A stretch of DNA of 43,857 bases from a virus, in IMG/VR virus record IMGVR_UViG_3300020125_000519, positions 1 through 43,857 of that record, one strand, 5' to 3'. Within the stretch, counting starts at the first letter, position 1. Each line of letters begins with the position of its first letter. The translations under genes and the position numbers were made by a program. Positions 16,415 to 24,161 of the stretch are shown here, in pieces. The notes below the pieces were generated by a model that worked only from the letters and a program-made list of their open reading frames with translations, did not search any database and was not told the origin of the DNA.

Positions 16415-16944
16415 TAGCGTGTTCGATTACCGTACCGCCGGCGCCCTTCGCCGACACTATTTAAAATGGAGTTTTTCATTCCGGGGGCTGGGAAGGCGGC
16501 GAGTTCAGTCATGTTGCACATCTTGCCGCAGTTTTCTGTTTTGGTGATTCCGCAGGTTTTGCATTTGCCGTCCACCCATTCGTGGAGGAGTTTCGATTGT
16601 CCTTCGTCGTTTTCTACTTGGTCATTTTTGGCGCCACAAGTTAAGCATCGGCGGGTTTTAAAATCGTGTTCGGTTTGAGTTCCGCAATGTCCGCACTCAG
16701 CGTAATAGTTTGTGGCGTTGGTCATCTCGCGTTCGCCAGCTGCGATCTCTCCACAAACGGGGCAAGCGAGAAACGGTCCGGTGTGGTGCTTTGCATGGTA
16801 GGTCATCAATTCTTCGGGAGTGGGTGGGCGGTCGTTGGAAATAGCTGTGCCGTATTTGTTCCGGCCTTCGTTTAGAAGTGTTAGCTGGTTCTCTCGCATA
16901 CGTGTGAAGAGAGAATAACACCCAAAACATGCGTTGTGCAACAA
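16414..16944 (-). CDS. Zinc-ribbon protein inside the head operon
   Basis: A protein of about 161 to 176 residues; the frame opens with TTG at 16944 and a first ATG lies at 16899, neither with a good ribosome site. It contains several CxxC pairs (CPVC, CGHC, CLTC, CKTC, plus CGKMC), which predict two zinc ribbons. The N-terminal part has LLNEGRNKYGTAIS and the C-terminus has GEGRRRYGNRTR, two related copies of a motif that also ends the protease-scaffold protein. It is not a known head protein. A structural scaffold partner or a nucleic-acid binding role is possible. Confidence 0.65.
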   Translation of the reverse strand: MLHNACFGCYSLFTRMRENQLTLLNEGRNKYGTAISNDRPPTPEELMTYHAKHHTGPFLACPVCGEIAAGEREMTNATNYYAECGHCGTQTEHDFKTRRCLTCGAKNDQVENDEGQSKLLHEWVDGKCKTCGITKTENCGKMCNMTELAAFPAPGMKNSILNSVGEGRRRYGNRTR

Positions 16945-16954
16945 AAATCTTTTT

Positions 16955-17947
16955 TTAGGTTGTTGTGTGAACGGGTTCTAAGATGGGTTCATCGACGCAA
17001 CGGCAGTTAAAATCCTGTCCTGGGTTGGCGCGCCGGCCTGTTCCCATATCGACCACGGGAGGGTCGTCGTAATAAAAAATCTTCCCATCCAAGATCCGGT
17101 GGTTGTCCAATCGCGCCTTTCCTTTGACCCACGGCGCCGGACGCACGCGCTCGTCGTGTGAGGTGTGCCAGCGGTACCGTGTGACGCCGCCTTCTTTGAA
17201 ACGCGCTTCCCGATATTTGGAAACGAACAGCGACGTCTCTTGGCGTGCGAGAAATTTTGCTTTGCTCTGCGACACCGAGTAACGATTCTGAATCCCTGCG
17301 ATGAGATTGTCGAACCGATATCCTTCCAAGGCATTGTCCTCGACCTTGCCACGCAGCTCCGTGATTTCTTCCTCGCACCATTTCTGGATCCACAATTCCA
17401 TGTTGTTGGAGTAATCGTCGGCGAGCGTGTCTTTGGTGGTGGGCGAGAGTTGCGCCGGTATTTCGATCTTGCGCGCAACGTCATGGAAGTCGGCCACAAC
17501 ACGATCCACCAAAGGTTTGGCTCTGACCTTACTTCGTTGCAGGATGGTGTTTAGGTTTTGCTGAACGTCGTCGAGCTTGCGCGTGATGGCCTTGTTCGTG
17601 GCCTGCGCTTTCATGGTGTATCCGGCGGCCGCCGATTTCACGTCTGGTGGAACCTTCGCCGGCGAGAGCTTAAACGCTTTCGATCGCTCATCGAACGTGG
17701 CACCCAGATCACGCAGAGCCTTGCTCGTTCGCGCACGAAACTTTCCCACAAACATTCCGTCGTGGTATTGGATATCGCCACGGCGCAATGCCTCCACCAA
17801 GTCGTCCTTGGCGGCGTTGAAGATTTGTTTGTTGGACATGGCGGGATGCGTCTCGCGGATAACGTCTGCGATCGGCTCGAACAACACCTGGCGAAATATG
17901 GCCATCACCTGGCGCTCCATCTCCTCGTAGTGAGCGAGGTTGAGCAT
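16955..17947 (-). CDS. Head morphogenesis protein, Mu F-like
   Basis: A 330-residue protein of the Mu gpF/SPP1 gp7 type. The helical N-terminal two thirds lead to the diagnostic C-terminal domain: YSVSQSKAKFLARQETSLFVSKYREARFKEGG, RYRWHTSHDERVRP, LDGKIFYYDDPPVV and GQDFNCRCVDEPI. Such minor capsid proteins enter the head with the portal and may be ejected with DNA. It follows the small protein after the portal gene, with a TAA-four base-ATG junction. Confidence 0.9.
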   Translation of the reverse strand: MLNLAHYEEMERQVMAIFRQVLFEPIADVIRETHPAMSNKQIFNAAKDDLVEALRRGDIQYHDGMFVGKFRARTSKALRDLGATFDERSKAFKLSPAKVPPDVKSAAAGYTMKAQATNKAITRKLDDVQQNLNTILQRSKVRAKPLVDRVVADFHDVARKIEIPAQLSPTTKDTLADDYSNNMELWIQKWCEEEITELRGKVEDNALEGYRFDNLIAGIQNRYSVSQSKAKFLARQETSLFVSKYREARFKEGGVTRYRWHTSHDERVRPAPWVKGKARLDNHRILDGKIFYYDDPPVVDMGTGRRANPGQDFNCRCVDEPILEPVHTTT

Positions 17948-17951
17948 GGGT

Positions 17952-18233
17952 TTATCTGGGCGGTCGGAAACCGCGATGCCCGTTGTTGGCGCCGATGATG
18001 CGCTGGATGATTCCCTGCGCCGCCTTTTGGGCGTTGGCGTTCACGTGAGTGTCCACCATCTTCTTGGCCACCTCAAGCATCCCGTAGCAAATGGTCTTGT
18101 TGCCCATCGGCCCTTCAAATTCCGTTTCGCCGGTCTGCATGTTCCAGCGAATCTTTATTTCGATAACGGGCGACGGTGCCTGTTGTTCTTGAGATTGTTC
18201 TTTAGCTTGTGCTTGATCGTTGTCTTCACTCAT
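17952..18233 (-). CDS. Small protein after the portal gene
   Basis: A 93-residue protein starting at 18233 in an eight-base overlap with the portal stop. Its ribosome site is GGAGGAGACC, the element shared with nine mainly early genes; this is the only late gene that has it. The N-terminal third is Gln/Glu-rich and probably disordered; the rest (VIEIKIRWNMQTGETEFEGP) is a beta-alpha domain. Function unknown. A longer frame up to 18368 is open but is arginine-rich portal shadow. Confidence 0.68.
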   Translation of the reverse strand: MSEDNDQAQAKEQSQEQQAPSPVIEIKIRWNMQTGETEFEGPMGNKTICYGMLEVAKKMVDTHVNANAQKAAQGIIQRIIGANNGHRGFRPPR

Positions 18234-19716
18234 TGTCGGTCTCCTCCGGTTTTTTCTCTTTGTCTTTTTTCTCGGGCGCGTTTGGGTCGCCTTCGCCACG
18301 TCCCCCGTCGCCTTCAAATCCGTGCGCTGCTGGTTGCGGGTGATCGTCCAACAATCCCTTGGCTGCATCTGTTGCGATCGGGATCAGTTCTTCTTTCTGC
18401 ATGACGTCACCGTACTCCTTGGAGCTGATGAGTCCGCGGTCGTAGTCCGCGAGGTAACGATTCTGTTTCGACGTCTTAACCGTTTCTTCATCCACCGACG
18501 ACATCACGCGGAGCGGGTTGAATCCAAATTTAAACTTCGGCTCGAAACCAAACTTGGCGGCCATCTTGAGTTTAAGAATTTTGCGAAGCACGGGGCGCAT
18601 GGGCTGGCGCACCTCCGACTCCACCATGGCGTTATAGTTTTCGATGTCGTCTTCGCCCGAGTTAAAACCGGCCGATGAAATTCCGAAGAGCTTGGTCAAC
18701 GGCATCCGCAACGCCGACGCAATACCGATTCGGTTTTCTTTCATCACCTCAGCCAAACCAGAGAACGCAATTTGTTTCTGGTCGTACTCGTCCTCAAGAT
18801 CGATGCCGATGGCGTTGTTGGAATTCTTGGCCTGGTTGATCAGCGCCATGCGCGTGAGCGCTTTCTCGGTCCCGCCTTGTGTGATGAGCTGGTTGTTGAA
18901 ACCTTTAAATTTGTAAATGTCCGTCTTCGCTTCGTTCAGGAGGTCGTACAAAACGTTTTTGCTTTTGATGTAGATGTTGAAGTCCTCGACCATGCGTTCG
19001 ATCTCGGACATACCCCAACCCTGCAATTGCCAGCGGATGATGTACGGCGCCGCTTTACCGCTCATGACCAACACACGGCTCTTGTGAAGTTTCTGACCGT
19101 AAAAATAAACGTACTCGCTGTTCTTGGCGGCCGCCCACAACCACGGCGTGAGTTGCGTCTGCAGGTCGTTCGGTTTCCAAACGCTCATCAGCTCCCAGCG
19201 ATTGGCTGCGTAAAATTCCACCTTCTTGATGGCGCCGAGATTGTCGTAGTCAAGCGGCGTCGATGGATCGGAGTCGGTGTTCACGATGAGAGCTGCGCCA
19301 CCGAACAAACGTTTCCACGTCGTGGCCTCGACCAACGATTCGAGGGTGCCGTCCTCTTCCATGTCGTCTTCCAGCTCCTCCACCTCATCGGTGGAAAGCT
19401 CGTCCGACGTGATCTCCAAACCACCACGCAGAGAATCCAACACCGGCATATCGATCGCCGTTTGGATCACGCCGTGGGTCTTGTACATATACATCAGGAT
19501 GTTCCAGTTCAGCGTGATCGGTGCGTAAATGTTGTTGTTGATGATCGGGTTAAACGAGGTGAGGTTCGACTGAGAAAAAACGGATGCGCCTTGAACCAGC
19601 GCGGAGAGAGAGTTTTGCAGGCTTGTGGACTCGGACGCTTTCAAACCGTTGAGCATGACCTTCAGCTTTTCGTTTTGGTTCTTGAGCGCGGCGATACGTT
19701 TGGTGGATGATTTCAT
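18226..19716 (-). CDS. Portal protein, DUF1073-like
   Basis: A 496-residue protein of the DUF1073 portal type: PITLNWNILMYMYKTHGVIQTAIDMPVLDSLRGGLEI near residue 80, the acidic loop DEVEELEDDMEEDG, WKRLFGGAALIVNTDSD, a long helical stem, and a C-terminal acidic tail. Portals form the dodecamer through which DNA is packed. I chose the start at 19716, next to the TerL stop (TAAAATG), over 19746, which has no ribosome site and lies inside terL. Confidence 0.88.
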   Translation of the reverse strand: MKSSTKRIAALKNQNEKLKVMLNGLKASESTSLQNSLSALVQGASVFSQSNLTSFNPIINNNIYAPITLNWNILMYMYKTHGVIQTAIDMPVLDSLRGGLEITSDELSTDEVEELEDDMEEDGTLESLVEATTWKRLFGGAALIVNTDSDPSTPLDYDNLGAIKKVEFYAANRWELMSVWKPNDLQTQLTPWLWAAAKNSEYVYFYGQKLHKSRVLVMSGKAAPYIIRWQLQGWGMSEIERMVEDFNIYIKSKNVLYDLLNEAKTDIYKFKGFNNQLITQGGTEKALTRMALINQAKNSNNAIGIDLEDEYDQKQIAFSGLAEVMKENRIGIASALRMPLTKLFGISSAGFNSGEDDIENYNAMVESEVRQPMRPVLRKILKLKMAAKFGFEPKFKFGFNPLRVMSSVDEETVKTSKQNRYLADYDRGLISSKEYGDVMQKEELIPIATDAAKGLLDDHPQPAAHGFEGDGGRGEGDPNAPEKKDKEKKPEETDNE

Positions 19717-19717
19717 T

Positions 19718-21202
19718 TTATACGAACCCCCAGATTCCAGTTTCATCGTCGAGTGTTAGGAACACGGCATCCCGCCCGTCATCGTGTTTTGGATAATTTC
19801 TGGTCAGTTGGTCGATCAATTTATCCTTGTCAGCCTGCTCGATATTTTTATTGAGATGCACTTTTCCATTCTCAAAGTACTTGGACTTGTTTATCAGATT
19901 AGTAATTTTATCAGTCACGTGGCTAATGCGGGTGACGGGAAGATTGGTGCGCCGGACAACGGTGCTGGCGTAATCGTCAAAGCCGGCGATCGCTTCAATG
20001 CGAACGTCCGTGAGAGGAAATTCTTTGGGTTGAGCTTTGTTGACACCGATCAATTGCTGCACGCGCTCCTCGAGGGATAATGGTTTCATCTCGATTGAAA
20101 AGATCCACCACTCCGTTCCTTCGCCGTCCTTCCAACCAGTTTTCACGACAACGCACGTGGCCGTGTCGTCTGCCTCTTGGTCTTTTCCAATCGAAGGATC
20201 GTTGCCGACTATTGTACCCAAGAGGATGCGTCCTGTCCCGCCTTTTATTTCTTTGATGAGTTCGATCGGATCAAACTCCCAATTTTCCAGGTACTTGCGT
20301 TTAATGACCGAGGAGGCGTCGTCACGGCGTTCGTTCTGCATTTCGCGTGAGAAGATAATCGAACCCATGTCGATCTTGTCGTCCATCAAACTCTCGAAGG
20401 TGTTCAGCTCCGGCCACAACACAATCTTTTTATCGAAGTCCTTGATTGCTTGGAAGGAGCGACACTTCCAACGTTTTTTTGTTTTGAGCTGTTCGAGCAA
20501 GTCCTCTTTGTTGATGGCGGTACCGATCAAATGGATCGAACACCGACGCGACTTGGCGCGCGCTGGATAAAGCGAACCCCACCACCACCTGTTTTTCTTT
20601 TCCGTTTTTTCTGGGTTCTCGATGTCCTCTTCGTCGTACAAGTCGTCGACCACAATATAGTCGGGGCGCACGCCGTTGTGGTTGATACCGCGGATGCTCT
20701 GGCCGGCACTGATGGCCGTGAAGATGACGCCGTTCTCAAGTACGAATTGCCCGTCCGTCCATTTTTCCTTTCCCACTTGGTCGCCATAGATTGCGCGGAT
20801 CACCTCGTTGTTTTCGATCTCGCTACGGATACCTGTGTTGATGGCGAGCGCCTTTTCTTTGGTGGCCTGCACGTTCAAATAGTGTTTGAAGGTGTCCGGC
20901 TCCTCGAGCGCTTGGAATATTTCGATCAAGAAACATTCGATCTGGGTCTTGGCGTGGTTACGTGGGGCTTCGGTGGCCGAGCGAGGCACACCACGGATGG
21001 AGATTAAATAGTCGTGCAGCTCATAACAGAACGGGAGATAAAACTTGTGGGGAAATACGACCCTGCCCCAGGCCAGAATGTTTTTTTGCTTCGCATATTC
21101 CTTTGCGCGAATGACCCTGAGCTGGATATCAAGCGCACTGATGTGCGCATGCTCGCGGTCAGTTATCGTCGTCTTTGGATTGCGATGGGCGGAGGTAAGC
21201 AT
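19718..21202 (-). CDS. terL: Terminase large subunit
   Basis: A 494-residue packaging motor and nuclease. The ATPase part has a variant Walker A, APRNHAKT (residues 79 to 86), in the place of the usual PRGHGKS, a Walker B VVDD with following acidic residues near 184 to 192, and a GTAIN coupling motif near 227. The nuclease part contains GNDPSIGKDQEADDTAT near 333 to 348 and DDGRDA near 475, consistent with the RNase H-like metal site. It overlaps terS by 44 bases. Confidence 0.93.
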   Translation of the reverse strand: MLTSAHRNPKTTITDREHAHISALDIQLRVIRAKEYAKQKNILAWGRVVFPHKFYLPFCYELHDYLISIRGVPRSATEAPRNHAKTQIECFLIEIFQALEEPDTFKHYLNVQATKEKALAINTGIRSEIENNEVIRAIYGDQVGKEKWTDGQFVLENGVIFTAISAGQSIRGINHNGVRPDYIVVDDLYDEEDIENPEKTEKKNRWWWGSLYPARAKSRRCSIHLIGTAINKEDLLEQLKTKKRWKCRSFQAIKDFDKKIVLWPELNTFESLMDDKIDMGSIIFSREMQNERRDDASSVIKRKYLENWEFDPIELIKEIKGGTGRILLGTIVGNDPSIGKDQEADDTATCVVVKTGWKDGEGTEWWIFSIEMKPLSLEERVQQLIGVNKAQPKEFPLTDVRIEAIAGFDDYASTVVRRTNLPVTRISHVTDKITNLINKSKYFENGKVHLNKNIEQADKDKLIDQLTRNYPKHDDGRDAVFLTLDDETGIWGFV

Positions 21203-21584
21203 CGATTTTGTCGCCTAATTTCTCGATGTCCTTGAAACTCATTTTGGAGAGATCAGCAAAGGCGCCGGCGATTGGAATGGGCGCGCCCCCAGCACCCGTG
21301 TGTTCAAGGCGCTGTCGTAAGGCATATAGTTCGGGGTTCTGGCGTTCGAGCAACCAGGCGGCGGCCTGCCAAGTTTTGTTCTTGGCGCGGTGGATAATAG
21401 CAAGGTTCGCGGCCTCGCCTTCGTCCTTGGCCTTTTTTAGGGACTCTAAAAACTCTGGTTTCTCCTTCAGCCAGACGTAATAGGTGGCCTCGCTAATACC
21501 CGCACAACGAGCAGCCTTCTCGTTGGTGAGTCCGAGGGCGACGTATTTGCAAACCTTATCGACTGTCTCTTTGGAATATTTCAT
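21159..21584 (-). CDS. terS: Terminase small subunit-like protein
   Basis: A 141-residue protein directly before terL. I set the start at 21584 (MKYSKETVD), where ATGA overlaps the previous stop. Residues 1 to 45 form a helix-turn-helix with GLTNEKAARCAGISEATYYVWLKEKPEFLE, the pattern of small terminases that recognise pac DNA. The remainder is helical (AAWLLERQNPELYALRQRLEHTG) and the tail is acidic. An extension to 21668 is open but belongs to the previous gene's shadow. Confidence 0.87.
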   Translation of the reverse strand: MKYSKETVDKVCKYVALGLTNEKAARCAGISEATYYVWLKEKPEFLESLKKAKDEGEAANLAIIHRAKNKTWQAAAWLLERQNPELYALRQRLEHTGAGGAPIPIAGAFADLSKMSFKDIEKLGDKIDAYLRPSQSKDDDN

Positions 21585-22171
21585 TTGTAAAAAAAGTTTA
21601 CGGAGACCTCTCCTGCTAAAGGGGCGGTGATGCCTGATGTACCGGATGCGGTTGTGGCGATGATCCAAAGGCCGTTTTGGAAAGTGAAGTGTTCTGGCAG
21701 GTTCATTGGCAGTCCTGATCTGCCTCCAACGGTGAAGGTTAAATCTGCAGGTGTGGTTCCGAGTACTGGAGGGGAAAGACGATTATACATTTTCACGGAT
21801 CTCTCGTTTCCGGCGGTGGCGTTGTTGTACACGTAAAAAGCCCAAATATCACAGGAGGATGCCTTTATTTGTACAGGCGTTGTGGAGAGTGAAACGTTGC
21901 TGAAAAAAGAGAGGCCTGGGTTGTTGACGCCGACCGTTGAGATTTGGACTTGGAGCTGGTTGGAAATGGCCACGGTTCCGCTCACGGGCTGGACCGCGGG
22001 GAGGTTCGTTACGGTGACGGGTTGCGTGCTGGGAAAGTTTGAGACTTGGACGGCGCCGGAGATCGGGTACTGGCTCGGCCAATCGGGGCGGGTGCGCTGA
22101 AAAATATCGGAGGCGGCCGCCACTCGTACCACCAACAAAATTGGGATCAAATAAAGAAGGGGTCTCCTCAT
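21581..22171 (-). CDS. Exported fibre-like protein before terS
   Basis: A 196-residue protein that starts MRRPLLYLIPILLVVRVAAA, a Sec signal peptide with likely cleavage before SDIF. The mature part opens with repeated short strands of the PISGAVQVSN and QPVSGTVAISN type, which are typical of phage-linked structural proteins, followed by a beta-sandwich with KASSCDIWAFYVYNNATAGNERSVKMYN. It lies just before the packaging genes, an unusual place for a fibre. It is one of six predicted exported proteins of this genome. Confidence 0.7.
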   Translation of the reverse strand: MRRPLLYLIPILLVVRVAAASDIFQRTRPDWPSQYPISGAVQVSNFPSTQPVTVTNLPAVQPVSGTVAISNQLQVQISTVGVNNPGLSFFSNVSLSTTPVQIKASSCDIWAFYVYNNATAGNERSVKMYNRLSPPVLGTTPADLTFTVGGRSGLPMNLPEHFTFQNGLWIIATTASGTSGITAPLAGEVSVNFFYK

Positions 22172-22203
22172 CCCTGGATTCTACCTCGCCCCCGCCGAAA
22201 TGA

Positions 22204-22419
22204 CTAGGTCTGTTTCTTGTTGTGTGCGGCCCAGGCGTCGAGCGCCGACTCGATCTTGGCGCGGTGTATCTTGCGGCCGCAGAAAGCGCAGCCGATGCAG
22301 ACCATGGCCGGGGTGTGGGTGTCGGAGGAGGCGTCGTGGATCAAAACGTACAGCTCGGAGGGCTTGCAGGAATTCCGGCAGGTCTCAACCAGCACCTGGG
22401 AATTGTTGATGGCGACCAA
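22204..22419 (-). CDS. Small cysteine-rich protein, possible zinc knuckle
   Basis: A 71-residue protein; the frame starts with TTG and an AAGG site is only three bases away, so the start is not secure. The sequence has CRNSCK and CIGCAFCGRKIHR, enough cysteines for one zinc site. The end is a short amphipathic helix (AKIESALDAWAAHN). Function unknown. It is the last gene of the small-gene block before the packaging genes. Confidence 0.55.
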   Translation of the reverse strand: MVAINNSQVLVETCRNSCKPSELYVLIHDASSDTHTPAMVCIGCAFCGRKIHRAKIESALDAWAAHNKKQT

Positions 22420-22429
22420 CGCCTTGTTG

Positions 22430-22810
22430 CTACTTTTTAAGGGATGGGTGAATGAAGATGGCGTCGGCGAGTCCGGCGAACCTGTGGTTGCGTCTTCGTT
22501 CTTCGAGTCGATCTTGCCACCCCCGCTTAAACCAGCGTTTCCGTTCGGCCTCGCTGATATCGATCAGGCGGCCTTTGTTCTCATCGAATATCTGGCGCAT
22601 CATGGATTCGTAACCGTCCGCGTCCGTTCGCCAGTGAACGTCGAGACCGTTTTTGAGCTTGCGCTTTTTCAAAGGCCGATCAGGCCGAGAACCCTGTTTT
22701 CTCTTTTCTCTTTTGCGCGCCGAATTATGCGCCGCGATAACACTATCAACAGCACGCTGAGCATTCCGACCTCGGAGTAGAAAATTATTGAGCTGATCAT
22801 CGCCGGACAT
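22430..22810 (-). CDS. Basic hypothetical protein
   Basis: A 126-residue protein rich in Arg and Lys, overlapping the phosphatase-like gene as TAATG. The middle has RKREKRKQGSRPDRPLKKRKLKNG, likely nucleic-acid binding, followed by a more ordered C-terminal domain with DISEAERKRWFKRGWQDRLEER. No family recognised. Confidence 0.65.
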   Translation of the reverse strand: MSGDDQLNNFLLRGRNAQRAVDSVIAAHNSARKREKRKQGSRPDRPLKKRKLKNGLDVHWRTDADGYESMMRQIFDENKGRLIDISEAERKRWFKRGWQDRLEERRRNHRFAGLADAIFIHPSLKK

Positions 22811-23196
22811 TATGTCACCTCCCCGCCGATTTGGTCAAAGGTTTTTTCCATTTCAGCAAGACGCATCCGAATAATTTCAACCAGACCTTTGTCGCGGTAT
22901 TCAAAATTATCGCCGATGCGCAGGTTGTGGACGGGTTTCTTTGTGCGCCCCTGCAGAAGTTTCTGTTGGTACTCGTCCATGCACACGACGACGTCAGTCC
23001 ATTCCAATAGAACGTCATCGATCGGAATCAGCGCGTGGCCAACGTCGAGGCCAACAGCGCGCGTGTTGTAATTCCATGGATGGTTCGACAGCACCCACGC
23101 CACCGTCGGTGAGCGCAGAAGTCCCGCCGAGCAAACGCACAGCACGCGTTTGTATTTTCCCTGATTCGGGTTTTGGCAATTCCATGCTCGATTCAT
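22810..23196 (-). CDS. Tyrosine-phosphatase-like protein
   Basis: A 128-residue protein with the loop VLCVCSAGLLRSPT. Cys22 to Arg28 gives the CX5R signature of cysteine-dependent phosphatases, with Ser after the arginine as in many low-molecular-weight tyrosine phosphatases. The loop follows a beta strand and precedes a helix, also as in that fold. The later ..WTDVVVCMDEYQQKLLQ resembles the DLIL.M... region of these enzymes, but the usual C-terminal DP motif is not obvious. It may remove phosphate from host proteins or modified arginine, or simply bind phosphate. ATGA couples it to the preceding small gene. Confidence 0.7.
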   Translation of the reverse strand: MNRAWNCQNPNQGKYKRVLCVCSAGLLRSPTVAWVLSNHPWNYNTRAVGLDVGHALIPIDDVLLEWTDVVVCMDEYQQKLLQGRTKKPVHNLRIGDNFEYRDKGLVEIIRMRLAEMEKTFDQIGGEVT

Positions 23197-23390
23197 TTGA
23201 CCTCTTTGATTGTGTCCAACAATTTTTTCGCCAACACCACAGCTCCGTCTTCAATATCGTGTTCGATGACTGTGCCTTCGTCGCATTCGTAGACAGCGGA
23301 TTTTCCGTCGGCCATTTCTGGATGGGTAACGTTGACAGCGCTCCTGGTATAAATCGGCTGGCCGTTTATAAGAATCGAAACGCTGATCAT
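23193..23390 (-). CDS. Small acidic hypothetical protein
   Basis: A 65-residue protein; start at 23390 is fixed by the GGAGGAGACC element immediately before ATG. The N-terminus (ISVSILINGQPIYTRSAVN) forms strands, then an acidic YECDEGTVIEHD segment and a C-terminal helix. Function unknown. It lies just downstream of the tRNA and is coupled to the phosphatase-like gene by ATGA. Confidence 0.7.
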   Translation of the reverse strand: MISVSILINGQPIYTRSAVNVTHPEMADGKSAVYECDEGTVIEHDIEDGAVVLAKKLLDTIKEVK

Positions 23391-23411
23391 GGTCTCCTCC
23401 ATTTTAAAAAG

Positions 23412-23483
23412 TAGCACGGGTGGGACTCGAACCCACGACCTTCCCGTTATGAGCGGGACGAGCTGCCGCTGCTCTACCGTGCG
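23412..23483 (-). tRNA. tRNA with CAU anticodon (Met or Ile2)
   Basis: The minus strand folds as a complete cloverleaf: acceptor CGCACGG with CCGTGC, D stem GAGC/GCTC, anticodon stem TCCCG/CGGGA with loop CTCATAA, five-base variable loop, T stem GTGGG/CCCAC with loop TTCGAGT. The anticodon is CAU. No CCA is encoded. The anticodon stem lacks the three G:C pairs of initiators, so it is an elongator Met tRNA or a lysidine-modified Ile tRNA; the first acceptor pair appears to be C-U. Confidence 0.9.
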
Positions 23484-23488
23484 AAAGC

Positions 23489-23514
23489 GTCCGGCCTATT
23501 TAACGTCGCCGGAC
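23489..23514 (-). promoter_or_regulatory. Hairpin just upstream of the tRNA
   Basis: A perfect 7-bp inverted repeat, GTCCGGC and GCCGGAC, separated by 12 bases, begins six bases upstream of the mature tRNA end. It could be a processing signal or an operator. A TTGACG box lies just upstream, but no well-spaced -10 is present, so I do not claim a promoter. Confidence 0.4.
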
Positions 23515-23553
23515 CGACGTCAAGGACATGGCAGCGAACCCCATCCAAAATTT

Positions 23554-23634
23554 TCAATCCGTCCAATGGCAGGCGCACCCACAATCCATGTGATGAATGC
23601 CTTCGCTGATCGCCTGCTCGCACATCCTGCACAT
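23554..23634 (-). CDS. 26-residue cysteine-rich micro-protein
   Basis: A short ORF with ATG at 23634 and an AGGAG site about twelve bases upstream, beginning immediately after the stop of the preceding gene. The product has five cysteines (MCRMCEQ near the start, DCGCAC near the end) plus histidines, a layout suited to one zinc ion. Zinc micro-proteins of this length are frequent in phages but rarely annotated. It fills a space that would otherwise have no gene. Confidence 0.5.
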   Translation of the reverse strand: MCRMCEQAISEGIHHMDCGCACHWTD

Positions 23635-23874
23635 TTATTTTAATTTCTCCTGTGGATGACCTGGACAACCTTTTTCGATGGGATCAAATGTTGGGCACGT
23701 TCCATACGGAATATAATTGTGCCCCTTAGCTAACTCCTCCATCAACGTCAGCTTGGCCTCTCTCCACGACATTTTTTCGCCGCTATCTGTGGTAAACATA
23801 TTTTCAAACATTCGATTTTCCCAATTAAGAAGGGCACCACGAATATCCAATCTCATGTGAATGCTGGTGGTCAA
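23635..23874 (-). CDS. Small hypothetical protein
   Basis: A 79-residue protein with an ATGA overlap to the preceding winged-helix gene. It has a helical N-terminal half (DIRGALLNWENRMFENMF), a WREAKLTLMEELAKGHNYIPYG segment and two cysteines in CPTFDPIEKGC. No family recognised. Confidence 0.65.
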   Translation of the reverse strand: MTTSIHMRLDIRGALLNWENRMFENMFTTDSGEKMSWREAKLTLMEELAKGHNYIPYGTCPTFDPIEKGCPGHPQEKLK

Positions 23875-24161
23875 AATAGCTCCCCGTCTTTTTTTGGCGA
23901 CTGCAATTGATACTCGTACAATCCCTGCGAACGCTCTCCGCGGTGCCGGCGGTTGACAGTATAACTTCCGAACCGTGGCTTTCTCAAATGCCGGAGCTGT
24001 GCGGAGATCGATGATTCGGGGTCGGTGGTCTTATAGGAAATTTCCTGAAGCGTTCTCCACTGGCCATCGATCATGAGTGCGTACACGCGCCCCATTTGTT
24101 TCTCAAGACGCTCGTCGTCAAACTGCGGGTCGTATGTGGCACCGTCGAATCGCTTGGTCAC
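23871..24161 (-). CDS. Winged-helix protein
   Basis: A 96-residue protein starting at GTG 24161 in a GTGA overlap; the open frame extends further upstream but is a shadow of the HNH gene. Residues about 25 to 90 read as a winged helix: VYALMIDGQWRTLQEISYKT, then ESSISAQLRHLRKPRFGSYTVNRRHRG and a wing strand YEYQL. Related phage proteins are small DNA-binding factors. It may regulate early genes or act in replication; the sequence does not tell. Confidence 0.72.
   Translation of the reverse strand: MTKRFDGATYDPQFDDERLEKQMGRVYALMIDGQWRTLQEISYKTTDPESSISAQLRHLRKPRFGSYTVNRRHRGERSQGLYEYQLQSPKKDGELF

Noticed and set aside
16895-16950. Promoter TTGCAC-18-TATTCT before the zinc-ribbon gene
   Set aside because: The boxes lie within the coding frame and agree only partly with the consensus; not distinguishable from chance.
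18772-19710. Long plus-strand ORF of 312 codons opposite the portal gene
   Set aside because: It is antisense to a certain portal gene, has no ribosome site or recognisable domain, and such antisense frames occur widely here because of codon bias.
22172-22203. Late promoter before the exported gene and terS
   Set aside because: A TAGAAT box is present, but no -35 at the right distance; no claim can be made.
23520-23548. Own promoter for the tRNA (TTGACG ... TTAAAT)
   Set aside because: The spacing is only 14 to 15 bases, too short for a normal sigma70 promoter.
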